A stretch of DNA of 64,000 bases from Bacteroidales bacterium (GTDB lineage Bacteria; Bacteroidota; Bacteroidia; Bacteroidales; F082). Location: the NCBI GenBank assembly GCA_028277395.1, contig JANQGJ010000034.1, positions 1 to 64,000 of the forward strand, in the 5' to 3' direction. The notes under the pieces were generated by a model. That model saw only the letters and a program-made list of their open reading frames with translations. It was not told the origin of the DNA and ran no database searches. Positions 39,070 through 48,188 of the stretch are shown piece by piece. Each line of letters starts with the position of its first letter. Position 1 is the first letter of the stretch. A program made the position numbers and the translations under genes.

Positions 39070-40131
39070 ATGGACGTGAAAAAATTATTACTTAGTCTAA
39101 AATCATCTATAAGAGATGCTATTAAACTTATGGATAGTGGAGGAATAGGAATTGTATTTGTTATTGACTTAAAGGAAAAACTTGTTGGAGTAATAACAGA
39201 TGGAGATTTTAGAAGAGCTATTTTAAAAGGAATACAGCTTGACCAAAATATTGAAAGAATTTTGAATCGTAATTTTGCTTTTGTAAATCTAAATGATTCA
39301 GAGAAGATTATTATAAATACCTTCTTAAATAATAACGTTGAAAGATTACCAGTGTTAGAAAAAGGGTCACTAGTTGATGTTTTATTTAGAGAAAATTATA
39401 AACTTGAAGATAAGATTATTTTACCTGAAAAGAGAATTGATATACCAATTGTAATAATGGCTGGAGGAAAGGGGACTAGAATGGCGCCTTTTACTCATAT
39501 TTTGCCAAAACCATTAATACCTATTGGGAAGCGCTCAATGCTAGAAGTAATAATGGATGAGTATTTAAAATTTGGGTTTGACAAATTTTACTTAACAGTT
39601 AATTATAAAGCCAATCTTATTAAAGCCTATTTCAAAGATTTTGATCATTCATACAACTTGTCTTTTATCAAAGAAAATAAGTTTTTGGGAACAGCAGGTG
39701 CTCTTAAGTTATTAAAACTTGGAAATAATACTCCGATATTTGTATCAAATTGCGATATTCTTATTAAAGAGAGTTATTTAAGAATTCTGGACTTTCATAA
39801 AGAGGGTAACTATGATTTAACAATAGTCGCTGCAATGGTTCATCATCAGGTTCCATATGGTGTTTGTAAAATTAAAGATGGCGGTGAACTTATTGAATTA
39901 TCTGAGAAACCTGAATATGATTATTTGGTTAACTCGGGTATGTATATTGTTAATTCAGTATCTTTTGAACTAATACCTAATGATGAGTTTTTTCATATTA
40001 CACATTTAATGGATAGCATAAAAGAAAATGGAGGTAGAGTAGGTGTGTATCCTGTGTCAGAGAAATCATGGATCGATGTAGGTCAATGGGATGAATATAA
40101 TAAGGCTAGAACGTTAAACGATTTTTCTTAA
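39070..40131 (+). CDS. CBS-domain sugar-1-phosphate nucleotidyltransferase (PtmE/LegX-like)
   Basis: 353 residues. Two CBS motifs fill ~1-115 (GIGIVFVIDLKEKLVGVITDGDFRRAI and VERLPVLEKG), followed by an NTP-transferase domain with AGGKGTRM (131-138), LPKPLIPIGKRSMLE and GTAGALKLL. The same architecture is known for PtmE of Campylobacter, a GlcN-1-P guanylyltransferase that starts the GDP route to legionaminic acid. Its presence suggests a GDP-linked precursor or CBS-mediated feedback by a nucleotide. Ends the twelve-gene run. Confidence 0.85.
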   Translation: MDVKKLLLSLKSSIRDAIKLMDSGGIGIVFVIDLKEKLVGVITDGDFRRAILKGIQLDQNIERILNRNFAFVNLNDSEKIIINTFLNNNVERLPVLEKGSLVDVLFRENYKLEDKIILPEKRIDIPIVIMAGGKGTRMAPFTHILPKPLIPIGKRSMLEVIMDEYLKFGFDKFYLTVNYKANLIKAYFKDFDHSYNLSFIKENKFLGTAGALKLLKLGNNTPIFVSNCDILIKESYLRILDFHKEGNYDLTIVAAMVHHQVPYGVCKIKDGGELIELSEKPEYDYLVNSGMYIVNSVSFELIPNDEFFHITHLMDSIKENGGRVGVYPVSEKSWIDVGQWDEYNKARTLNDFS

Positions 40132-40160
40132 AGATATAATTTAACTCTATTGTTTTGTTT

Positions 40161-41660
40161 ATGAGAATACTAATTTATATAACAGAGGAATCTTCTGTAC
40201 GTTTTGTGATTGAAATGATTCAAGAAATATTAAAACAATTTAGTAATACTGTTTTTTATGGGATTGTTTTTACAGATGCAGTTAGAGTAGCTATTAAAAA
40301 GGAAGATAAAGTAGGGGCTTTCAAGAAAATTATTTCTCAAAGTGATACAGTGATTAGTAGTAATAATTCTGCACTGAGCTATACTGAGAGAGATTCTTTA
40401 ATTCGTATTGAAAGCACTTATTCTAGAAAATCTATATGGAATTATATTTGTCAAGATAGATATTTAATTATGACAAAAAGTGGATTTCTTTTTAAGTATG
40501 GTTCGAAACTTGGACGTAATGTTCAAATACGAACGATTATAAACAGATTCCATAGTGTTGAAGAATTTGTAAAGGATGTAAAGCCTGATGCCATTTTATA
40601 TGCCACTCACGATTATGGAACTTCTATTTCCTCTATCTTGTGGGAAATTGCGAATTATACTAAAATCCCAACATATATTCCAAATCTGGCAAAGTATAAA
40701 TCTCATTTTACTTTGAATAATGAGATTCATGGGAAGTTTAAAAAATTGGAAATTGCTTTTATTGAAGGATTTAATAATGAGAATTTTGCAATTGATGAAT
40801 CAACAAAGAGTTTTGTTAATAACTACTTAAATGAGAGTAAACAGGCTTTCTATATTAATAGGTCAGAGAGAGTTACCAGTAAAGTAATATTGCGTAAGAT
40901 TTTGAGTTTGTTCAGGCTTTTAATTAACTTAATTGGTAAGCAGAATGATTTTCTAGCGATACCTGGGTTTAATGTTATAAAAGATAAGATTATTTATCGG
41001 AGTCGATTGATTAAATTAAAAGTAAGGCCTATTTTTTACAATATGACAATAGAAAATGACGACCGTTACTTGTTTTTTCCTTTGCACTTTGAACCAGAAC
41101 TAGTATTAAATTTGCAATCGCAATTACACACTAACCAAATAGAAGTTGTCAGAAATATTGCTCAAAGCCTTCCAAATAACTATTTTCTTTATGTAAAGGA
41201 AAATCCAACATCTATGGGACGTAGAAAGCTATCATACTATAAAAAGTTATTGAAAATTCCAAATGTTAGATTAATAAATGGTTTTGCTAACTCAATTGAT
41301 ATCATAAAAAAGTCCGAGGGCATAATAACTATTATTGGTACTGCTGGTATAGAGGGATTCCTCTTGAATAAACCAGTCGTAACTTTAAGTAATGCATTTT
41401 ATAATTTTTTGCCTTCTATTTATAAATGTGATAGTTATGATCAAATAGCAGATATTGTGAAAGACTTTAGAAAGTTTAAACCAAATCAAAATGAAAAACT
41501 GGTATTTATACAAGCAATTAAAAATTTATCAATAGAGACAAATCTAATCAGTTTAATAAGAAGCATAAATAAAAATGGAGTAAATGATGAAAATGTTAAA
41601 CAGTTTAATAAATACCTTGAATATTTATTAAGAAACATTCAAACAGAAAAGTCTTACTAA
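40161..41660 (+). CDS. Capsule-synthesis (KpsC/KpsS-like) protein, candidate nonulosonate transferase
   Basis: 499 residues from ATG 40161. C-terminal half (about 300-455) resembles the capsule polysaccharide biosynthesis/GT-B fold of KpsS/KpsC: YLFFPLHFEPELVL, LYVKENPTSMG and GTAGIEGFLLNKPVVTL, the last being the usual donor-site loop. No signal peptide or membrane segment. Family members with known activity transfer Kdo from CMP-Kdo. Coming directly after the CMP-sugar genes, it is the best candidate in the locus for the CMP-nonulosonate transferase. The N-terminal 250 residues are not recognised. Confidence 0.65.
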   Translation: MRILIYITEESSVRFVIEMIQEILKQFSNTVFYGIVFTDAVRVAIKKEDKVGAFKKIISQSDTVISSNNSALSYTERDSLIRIESTYSRKSIWNYICQDRYLIMTKSGFLFKYGSKLGRNVQIRTIINRFHSVEEFVKDVKPDAILYATHDYGTSISSILWEIANYTKIPTYIPNLAKYKSHFTLNNEIHGKFKKLEIAFIEGFNNENFAIDESTKSFVNNYLNESKQAFYINRSERVTSKVILRKILSLFRLLINLIGKQNDFLAIPGFNVIKDKIIYRSRLIKLKVRPIFYNMTIENDDRYLFFPLHFEPELVLNLQSQLHTNQIEVVRNIAQSLPNNYFLYVKENPTSMGRRKLSYYKKLLKIPNVRLINGFANSIDIIKKSEGIITIIGTAGIEGFLLNKPVVTLSNAFYNFLPSIYKCDSYDQIADIVKDFRKFKPNQNEKLVFIQAIKNLSIETNLISLIRSINKNGVNDENVKQFNKYLEYLLRNIQTEKSY

Positions 41661-41667
41661 TATATTT

Positions 41668-43095
41668 ATGTATAGATTTTCAAAGTTTTCTTGGGCATTA
41701 GGTGATCAAGTTTTACAATTTGTAGGACAATTAGCAAGTATTTTTGTTTTAACTAGAATTATTTCACCTGAAGGCTTTGGAATTTTTGCAATTGCAACAA
41801 TTATTATTAGCATTGTACAACAAGTACTTAGTTTAGGTTTTACTCAAGCATTAATTCAATTTGACAACCATAAGGAGTATTATTCGACTGCTTGGACTGT
41901 AAATTTAATAATCGCTTTAGTAGTTACGATTATTGTGATTTTGCTTTTTCCCACTATATTAGACTTGCTTTTCAACAAATATTTAGCTTATACTGTATAT
42001 TTTCAGTTGTTTTCACTTTCTATTTTTTTATCTAGTTTGGGTAATATTGGGGTGGTTGAATTATATAGAAATTTAGATTTAAGAAAACTAATATTATTAC
42101 GTGGTGTAAATAAAGTATCACTTATTTTGATCACTATATGTTGTTATATAATATTAAATGATTTTAGATCATTATTTGCTGGGTTTATTATTAATTTAGT
42201 ATTTAAGGTTGTGTTGACATATTTAATAGCCCCAATTAAATCAAGAATTGGATTCAATATTACTAAATTTCGAAAGATATATACTTTTGGTGGTTGGCTA
42301 CAACTTAAAAACATAATAAAAGTTTTTTATCAACAAATTGATTCTATGTTTGTTGGTAACATGATGTCATTAGCAGAACTTGGCTTTTATAATCGTGCAT
42401 TAACAATTGCTAATACACAAGATGTAGTAATAACAAACCTCAATACTATTTTAACTTTTCCGTATTTATCAAAAAAGAAAAATAACAGAAGTTTCATTGA
42501 AAGAATTTTTGAATTAAGTTATAATGTAATTATTATTATTATATCTATAGTAATTATTATTATTTTTTGTTATGGCGAAATTTTCATTGATGTTGTTTTT
42601 GGGTCAAATTGGAAAGGAATTAGTGAGCCACTAAACATATTAATTATTTCTGGAGGGATCAGTTCATTGTTAATATCTTTTTTTCCTTTCTTAAGAGCAT
42701 TGGGACATACAAAGACTGAATTTAAATTATATTCAATTAAAATAATCATTTTACTTAGTGTTGTGTATCCATTTGTGAGATTATTTGGAATGTTAGGAGG
42801 GGCATATGCTTCCCTTTTATCAAATATTTTTGTGATGCCTTTTTTTATTAATATTTTAGCTAAAAAAGTAAAGTTTAAAGAAATTCGTTTTTATTTTACC
42901 TTTTTAATTTATGGGTTTATATCATTTTTGATGATTTTGCTTTACGATTTGATTTTAGAAGATCACTTGAATATATTTTTTGGGTTTTTCCTACAAATAG
43001 TATTGTTCATTTGTCTTTCGATAACTTTTCATTTTTTTATTTTTCGAGATTCTTATTTTAAAGCTTATATTGTAACGCTTTTGTTTAAACGATGA
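41668..43095 (+). CDS. wzx: Polysaccharide flippase, MOP/PST superfamily (Wzx)
   Basis: 475 residues, about 12-14 hydrophobic segments. Starts FSKFSWALGDQVLQFVGQLASIFVLTRIISPEGFGIFAIA, the standard PST-family opening, and ends with several hydrophobic helices. Moves undecaprenyl-diphosphate-linked repeat units across the inner membrane. Extremely AT-rich codons (e.g. long ATT/TTT/TTA runs around 42520-42570). Followed by a relic of an IS end and then the polymerase. Confidence 0.9.
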   Translation: MYRFSKFSWALGDQVLQFVGQLASIFVLTRIISPEGFGIFAIATIIISIVQQVLSLGFTQALIQFDNHKEYYSTAWTVNLIIALVVTIIVILLFPTILDLLFNKYLAYTVYFQLFSLSIFLSSLGNIGVVELYRNLDLRKLILLRGVNKVSLILITICCYIILNDFRSLFAGFIINLVFKVVLTYLIAPIKSRIGFNITKFRKIYTFGGWLQLKNIIKVFYQQIDSMFVGNMMSLAELGFYNRALTIANTQDVVITNLNTILTFPYLSKKKNNRSFIERIFELSYNVIIIIISIVIIIIFCYGEIFIDVVFGSNWKGISEPLNILIISGGISSLLISFFPFLRALGHTKTEFKLYSIKIIILLSVVYPFVRLFGMLGGAYASLLSNIFVMPFFINILAKKVKFKEIRFYFTFLIYGFISFLMILLYDLILEDHLNIFFGFFLQIVLFICLSITFHFFIFRDSYFKAYIVTLLFKR

Positions 43096-43107
43096 ATGAC
43101 CTCCCCC

Positions 43108-43153
43108 AAATAAAAATGTCTAATTTAGCATTGTCCGAAAGGGTAAGGCTACA
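43108..43153 (+). repeat. Relic of an IS3-family right end
   Basis: The intergenic sequence here nearly repeats the right end of the IS3 element at 53212-53260: both contain AATAAAAATGTCTAA, TTAGC, TTGTC and end GGGTAAGGCTACA. No transposase remains on the left, where the wzx stop lies 12 bp away. See finding. Confidence 0.7.
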
Positions 43154-43163
43154 AAGAGGCTAA

Positions 43164-44390
43164 ATGTTTTTTTCAAAAAATAGACTAACAAGTTTTATAT
43201 TGATTTGCTTTATTATTGCAAATACATACTTAGGTCAATATAAAGTTCTTTTTGGGATTTCGATTAGGGTTCCGTTTGCGATAATTATGTTATTTTTTAT
43301 TGTATTATCGAAAAATAATAAAAGAGATTTTTTGTACAAAAATGAGTATGTTTATATATTAATCTTTTTAATTGGGAGTGTTTTATCTATAATTGTTAAC
43401 AAAGCAGATATAATGAAATATATCATTTCTGTATTATTGTCAAATTTCCTTATTTCTTTCATACTAATTTGGTCTTTATTCAACATAATCAGAATAAGTA
43501 TTTCAACAAAACGAATAATCGTATGGTTATGTTTTGCGTTGACGATTAACTCAATGTTCTTGATTGGAAAATATCTTAATATTCAAGTATTTTGGACAAT
43601 TGCAGAATTGTTAAATTATGAAAGTATAGTGGATAGTGATGTTTATTCTTATTATTTAAGAAGAGGTAAAGTTTCGGGTCTTGTAAATACTGTTTATTCA
43701 GGATATTTAATTATTGTTGCAATTCCATTTTCACTCTACTACTTTTTAACTAAAAATAGAATAATAGGGTTCCTATTAATTACAATAAATTTTATTGCAT
43801 GTGTACTTCTACAACAAAGAACTGCTTTTATTTTAGTATTATTTGTTTTATTATTTTTCTTTTTTAAAAATCGTGAGAAGTTTTCTACAGTTGCGTTTTT
43901 TTCATTTACTTTGATGGTATTAGGGTTCCTATTTAATTATTTACTTCTAGACATTGTTAATTCTTATAATATTGAGTCTCGAATTTTAAATTATTCTGAT
44001 GAAAGTAGAAGTCAACTTTATAGTATGGGATTAAATTTCTGTTTGGATAACCCTATTTGGGGAGGGCTTGCGAAGTTCATTGAATATAGTGGAGGGCTGA
44101 AACCACATTTTATTTTTCTTAATGCTTGGATTATAGGAGGTTTAGTTGGGTTTATTGCTATTATTCTTTTATTAGTTTCATTATTGAAAAAGGTGTTCAG
44201 AGTTTTACTTGTTAAGAAGTATATTGATAATTTCTTGGAGCTTTGGATATTAGGACTTGCTATTTTATCTTTGATATTAATCTCATTTACTCATAATGCT
44301 GGCTTAACTAGTGGAGATTCATTAACTTACTTAATATTAACGCTCTTTTTAATTGAATATAATTTTTCAATAAAAAAAGTGAAGGCATAA
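43164..44390 (+). CDS. wzy: O-antigen polymerase/ligase-like membrane protein (Wzy candidate)
   Basis: 408 residues, about 10-11 membrane segments and a long periplasmic loop (about 265-300) with DESRSQLYSMGLNFCLDNPIWG, the O-antigen ligase/Wzy-type loop. RTAFILVLFVLLFFF precedes it. In a Wzx/Wzy locus this is the polymerase joining repeat units in the periplasm; WaaL-type ligase is the alternative. Weak sequence conservation is normal for Wzy. Confidence 0.78.
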   Translation: MFFSKNRLTSFILICFIIANTYLGQYKVLFGISIRVPFAIIMLFFIVLSKNNKRDFLYKNEYVYILIFLIGSVLSIIVNKADIMKYIISVLLSNFLISFILIWSLFNIIRISISTKRIIVWLCFALTINSMFLIGKYLNIQVFWTIAELLNYESIVDSDVYSYYLRRGKVSGLVNTVYSGYLIIVAIPFSLYYFLTKNRIIGFLLITINFIACVLLQQRTAFILVLFVLLFFFFKNREKFSTVAFFSFTLMVLGFLFNYLLLDIVNSYNIESRILNYSDESRSQLYSMGLNFCLDNPIWGGLAKFIEYSGGLKPHFIFLNAWIIGGLVGFIAIILLLVSLLKKVFRVLLVKKYIDNFLELWILGLAILSLILISFTHNAGLTSGDSLTYLILTLFLIEYNFSIKKVKA

Positions 44391-44475
44391 TTAGTAATTA
44401 TTTTATTTGAAGTATTTATGAATTGGCAATTGGATAGTGAATTTGGCTAATTGAATATTAATTTGCATCGGAAAA

Positions 44476-45603
44476 ATGAAAATATTGTTGATTATTGATA
44501 GTTTTGGTTCTGGTGGGGCACAGAGGCAAATAATTAACTTAGGAATAGGATTAAAAAAGCGTGGTTACAGTGTTTCTTTTTTTAACTACCACCCGGATCA
44601 TAACCATCTAAGATACTTAATAGAGGATGAAAATATTAGAATTTTTGATACCTACAAAAAAAGACGACTTTCGTTGTCAGTAGTATTTGAATTACGGAAT
44701 ATTATTAAAACTCATAGTTTTGATATTTGCTTATCTTATCTTGATGTTCCTTCAATGTATTTAGAATTTGCTAAGATATTATTACTTTTTCAAAAGAAAA
44801 TTCCAAAAATGGTCGTTTCTGAGAGATTCATGTACCTACCTGGGAAACTTCCCAAAATAAAACTCATTCAACAATATCTTCATGTTTTTGCAGACTATAT
44901 AACTGTTAATTCGGAGCATCAAAAAAATAGAATGATTAATAGATTCCCATGGATGAAAGGTAAAATAGAAACTATATATAACGGTGTTGATTTAAATACA
45001 TTTTACCCATTAAATGGAACTATTAAAAAACTGTCAACCCCTTTAAGGCTGATTGCAATAGGTACAATTGTTGAGAAAAAAAATGTAAGAAATACTATTT
45101 TAGCTTTGGCAAAAATAAAGAATGTAAATGGTTGTGTGCCAATTGTTAGATGGGTTGGGAAAGTAGATGATTCGGTTGAAGGGAAAAAATACTTTTCTGA
45201 AATGAAATGTTTAATTTCGAAGTTAGAATTAGATTGCAATTGGATTTGGGAAGGTGAAAATAAATGTATTTCGACTTTGTTAAGAAATCATGACTTATTA
45301 ATTCATCCTGCATTTCATGAGGGGCTTCCAAATGCAATTTGCGAAGCAATAGCTAGTGGATTACCTGTTTTAGCAAGTAATGTTTGTGATCATCCTGTTC
45401 TTGTTGTTAATGGTAAGAATGGATTGTTATTTGATCCGAATAGTCCCGTTGATATTGCAGACAAAATAGAACTTATCTGTAATATATCTGTTGATAAATA
45501 CAATTCTATGAGTGTGTTCTCAAGAAAAAATGCATCTGTGTTATTATCTCCAAGTAAATATATATCTAGGTACGAAAGTGTATTTAAAAAACTTGATAGT
45601 TGA
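44476..45603 (+). CDS. Glycosyltransferase family 4
   Basis: 375 residues, GT-B fold. N-terminal IDSFGSGGAQRQIINLGIGLKK and C-terminal donor-site HPAFHEGLPNAICEAIASGLPV with the E-x7-E motif. Adds one sugar to the lipid-linked repeat unit from a nucleotide sugar. Donor unknown. Confidence 0.88.
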   Translation: MKILLIIDSFGSGGAQRQIINLGIGLKKRGYSVSFFNYHPDHNHLRYLIEDENIRIFDTYKKRRLSLSVVFELRNIIKTHSFDICLSYLDVPSMYLEFAKILLLFQKKIPKMVVSERFMYLPGKLPKIKLIQQYLHVFADYITVNSEHQKNRMINRFPWMKGKIETIYNGVDLNTFYPLNGTIKKLSTPLRLIAIGTIVEKKNVRNTILALAKIKNVNGCVPIVRWVGKVDDSVEGKKYFSEMKCLISKLELDCNWIWEGENKCISTLLRNHDLLIHPAFHEGLPNAICEAIASGLPVLASNVCDHPVLVVNGKNGLLFDPNSPVDIADKIELICNISVDKYNSMSVFSRKNASVLLSPSKYISRYESVFKKLDS

Positions 45604-45621
45604 TATTATTATTGAAGTAGT

Positions 45622-46701
45622 ATGAAAGAAAGAAGTAAATTAAGAGTTGGAATAGTTGGTTTTTTACCTCCACCGTATGGTGGCATTACTATTCATATAT
45701 CTAGGTTGAGATTATATTTGAAATCAAGAGGTATTCAGGTTCGGATAATTGATGAGTATAAAGGAATAAATAGATTTCGGGAAAAATTTATTGAATATGG
45801 TGGTTTCATTAATTATCTAAAGAGTTTAAGAGTAAACCATATATATCACTATCATTCACCAAATCGTTTTGTAAGATTTTTGTTTGGTCTACTATCGCTA
45901 TTTGGTTTTAAAACCGTGCTAACTTTGCATGGAGAAGGAATCGTAGATCAAATAGAAAAGCATGGAAGGTTGTGGAGGTTTTTTTATACGCTGTTTTTGT
46001 CAAAGATTAATATGATTATTTGTGATAATGCTAAAATTTATCAGTATATGATACACCAAGGTTTTAGTGAAGAAAGATTAAAAATAATACCAGCATTTAT
46101 ACCTCCTACTCAAAATCCAGAGTATTTTAACTCTATACCGGATTATATTAAGTGTTTTTATAAAAAACATAAAATTACGGTTTTTGCAATGGGTTGGGTT
46201 AAATTTTATAAAAATTTTGATCTTTATGGTTTAGATATGATTATTGAGTTAGTTGCTAGGTTGAATAAGTATTATTCAAGAGATGTTGGATTCATCTTGA
46301 AAATTATGATCTCAGATGTAAGTGATGTAGAATATCTTAATAGATTACTTGAAGAAGGAAACAAATATAAAGATAACCTACTAATTATACAGGAAGACTT
46401 AGAAGAGATATACCCTTTAGAGCAAATGGCTTCTGTTGTAGTACGTCCGTCTATTACTGATGGTGATTCAGTTTCTATACAGGAATCACTTTTCTTAGGT
46501 ACACCAGTGATAACAAGTGATGCAATACCACGACCAAAGGGATGTATGTTGTTTAAAAATAGAGATATGGAAGATTTTGAAAAAAAGGTTCGTGAATTAA
46601 TTAACAAGTTGTTGAAAGGCGAAACGATTAATGTTTTTAGCTCAATGAACGCAGGACAGGAGATTTTAAGCGTTTATAATAAAATAGTAAATGTATCGTG
46701 A
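45622..46701 (+). CDS. Glycosyltransferase, GT4-like
   Basis: 359 residues, GT-B type. N-terminal VGFLPPPYGGITIHISRL is the acceptor-side Gly-rich loop; the C-terminal SITDGDSVSIQESLFLGTPVITS has the acidic donor-site pattern. Stop overlaps the next start (GTGA). Donor and acceptor are unknown. Confidence 0.82.
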   Translation: MKERSKLRVGIVGFLPPPYGGITIHISRLRLYLKSRGIQVRIIDEYKGINRFREKFIEYGGFINYLKSLRVNHIYHYHSPNRFVRFLFGLLSLFGFKTVLTLHGEGIVDQIEKHGRLWRFFYTLFLSKINMIICDNAKIYQYMIHQGFSEERLKIIPAFIPPTQNPEYFNSIPDYIKCFYKKHKITVFAMGWVKFYKNFDLYGLDMIIELVARLNKYYSRDVGFILKIMISDVSDVEYLNRLLEEGNKYKDNLLIIQEDLEEIYPLEQMASVVVRPSITDGDSVSIQESLFLGTPVITSDAIPRPKGCMLFKNRDMEDFEKKVRELINKLLKGETINVFSSMNAGQEILSVYNKIVNVS

Positions 46702-47606
46702 AAAGAAAAATATTGATTACTGGAGCAAATGGTTTTACGGGGAAAGTATTAGTAAAACAAATTAGAAATTTATTTGATGATTGTGAGCTGCTAGGTGTTG
46801 ATATACAGCCTGGTAATTCAGGTTCAATCACTGTAATTAAAAACGCATTAGATAACCTAGATGAATTAAATTCCATTATAAACAGCTTTAATCCAAATTT
46901 CATTATTCATTTAGCAGGAGTATTCACGGGGTATCCTTTTCTTGATGTTATTCGAAATAATGTTTTATCATCATCAATTATTCATGAATCAGTTAGATTA
47001 ACTAATGAAAATATTTTTATTATAAGTATTGGTTCTGCTGCTGAATATGGTTATGTTAATGTAAATAAACCTATTGATGAGAAGTACAAATGTAATCCAG
47101 TGAATAGCAATGGTTTAAGTAAGGCTCTTTCTACGAAAATAGCTATGAACTACTACAATGCTTTTAAAATAAACACAACAGTTCTGAGGCCTTTTCAGTT
47201 GATTGGGAAAGGAATTTCTAGTAAGTTGGTCCCAGGGGCATTTTACAAAGAAATTATTAATGCAATAAATACGGATGATAAAGAGATTAAAGTAGGTAAT
47301 TTAAATAGTATACGAGATTTTATTGATGTTCATGATCTAGCAAATGCGATAATTAGTCTCATGTTGAAACCGACCGGAGGAGAGGTATTTAATGTTTGTA
47401 GTAGTCAACCCGTTAAGATCTCAACATTGCTGCAAAATATGATAGAAAGGAGTGGATATGATTTTAAAATTGAAGTTGATAAATCAAGATTGAAAAAAGG
47501 TAGTGAAGTGTCAACTATTTATGGAAGCTACAAAAAACTATATGAATATTGTGGTTGGAGACCACAAAAGAAATTGCTTGATAGTATTAATGATATGTTT
47601 ATTTAG
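46698..47606 (+). CDS. Extended SDR nucleotide-sugar epimerase/reductase-like protein, catalytic Tyr replaced
   Basis: 302 residues, GTG start overlapping the upstream stop. GANGFTGKVL (9-18) is an intact NAD(P)-binding loop; HLAGVFTGYP and SIGSAAEYG follow the family layout of GDP-6-deoxy-lyxo-4-hexulose reductase/RmlD-like enzymes. The active-site position normally Y-x-x-x-K reads N138-G-L-S-K142, so the catalytic tyrosine is Asn. Either it uses another proton donor, or it binds a sugar without the standard redox step. The GT overlap ties it to repeat-unit assembly. Confidence 0.72.
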   Translation: MKRKILITGANGFTGKVLVKQIRNLFDDCELLGVDIQPGNSGSITVIKNALDNLDELNSIINSFNPNFIIHLAGVFTGYPFLDVIRNNVLSSSIIHESVRLTNENIFIISIGSAAEYGYVNVNKPIDEKYKCNPVNSNGLSKALSTKIAMNYYNAFKINTTVLRPFQLIGKGISSKLVPGAFYKEIINAINTDDKEIKVGNLNSIRDFIDVHDLANAIISLMLKPTGGEVFNVCSSQPVKISTLLQNMIERSGYDFKIEVDKSRLKKGSEVSTIYGSYKKLYEYCGWRPQKKLLDSINDMFI

Positions 47607-47735
47607 TTGTTATGTTATTTTAATACATTAATTGATCAGTTTAGGTGCTATTTGAAAGATGTTAAGATTGTTTAGAAAAATAATTTTCCAGATTGCTTTT
47701 ATTTCTTAGAATAAATTGAGTTACATAGTATATTA

Positions 47736-48188
47736 ATGATTATGATTATAAAAATATTCTTTAGAGTTCATGAATTGTTAAACTCTTCTTCTTTTTTTAC
47801 GAAATTGTTTTATATAATATTTATTACTTTTTATAAGATAGTTAATATAGTTTATGGGGCTACTGTGCCAATAAAAACTGTTTTTCTAGGAGTACCAATA
47901 TTACCTCATGGATTGCATGGTGTGTTTATTTCCAAAGATGCTATTATTGGGGAAGAAGTTACCATTTTTCATCAAGTAACTATCGGATCAATTCAGACTA
48001 AGGGGTCGAAAAATATGGGAGCACCGCGAATTGGAAATAATGTCCTAATTGGTGCTGGAGCGAAAATTTTGGGAGGAATACAAGTTGGAAATAATGTAAA
48101 AATTGGTGCGAATTCCGTTGTGATCAATGATATTCCTGATAATTCAACTGTTATTGGAGTCCCTGCTATAATTATCAAAAGCTTATGA
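47736..48188 (+). CDS. Serine O-acetyltransferase-like hexapeptide acyltransferase
   Basis: 150 residues. Left-handed beta-helix with the CysE-type [27 protein letters not shown] and [31 protein letters not shown] repeats, ending with [12 protein letters not shown]. It is shorter than true CysE and lacks its long N-terminal helical domain; the N-terminus is hydrophobic. Likely O-acetylates a sugar of the polysaccharide from acetyl-CoA. Its stop overlaps the start of the next gene. Confidence 0.83.
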   Translation: MIMIIKIFFRVHELLNSSSFFTKLFYIIFITFYKIVNIVYGATVPIKTVFLGVPILPHGLHGVFISKDAIIGEEVTIFHQVTIGSIQTKGSKNMGAPRIGNNVLIGAGAKILGGIQVGNNVKIGANSVVINDIPDNSTVIGVPAIIIKSL

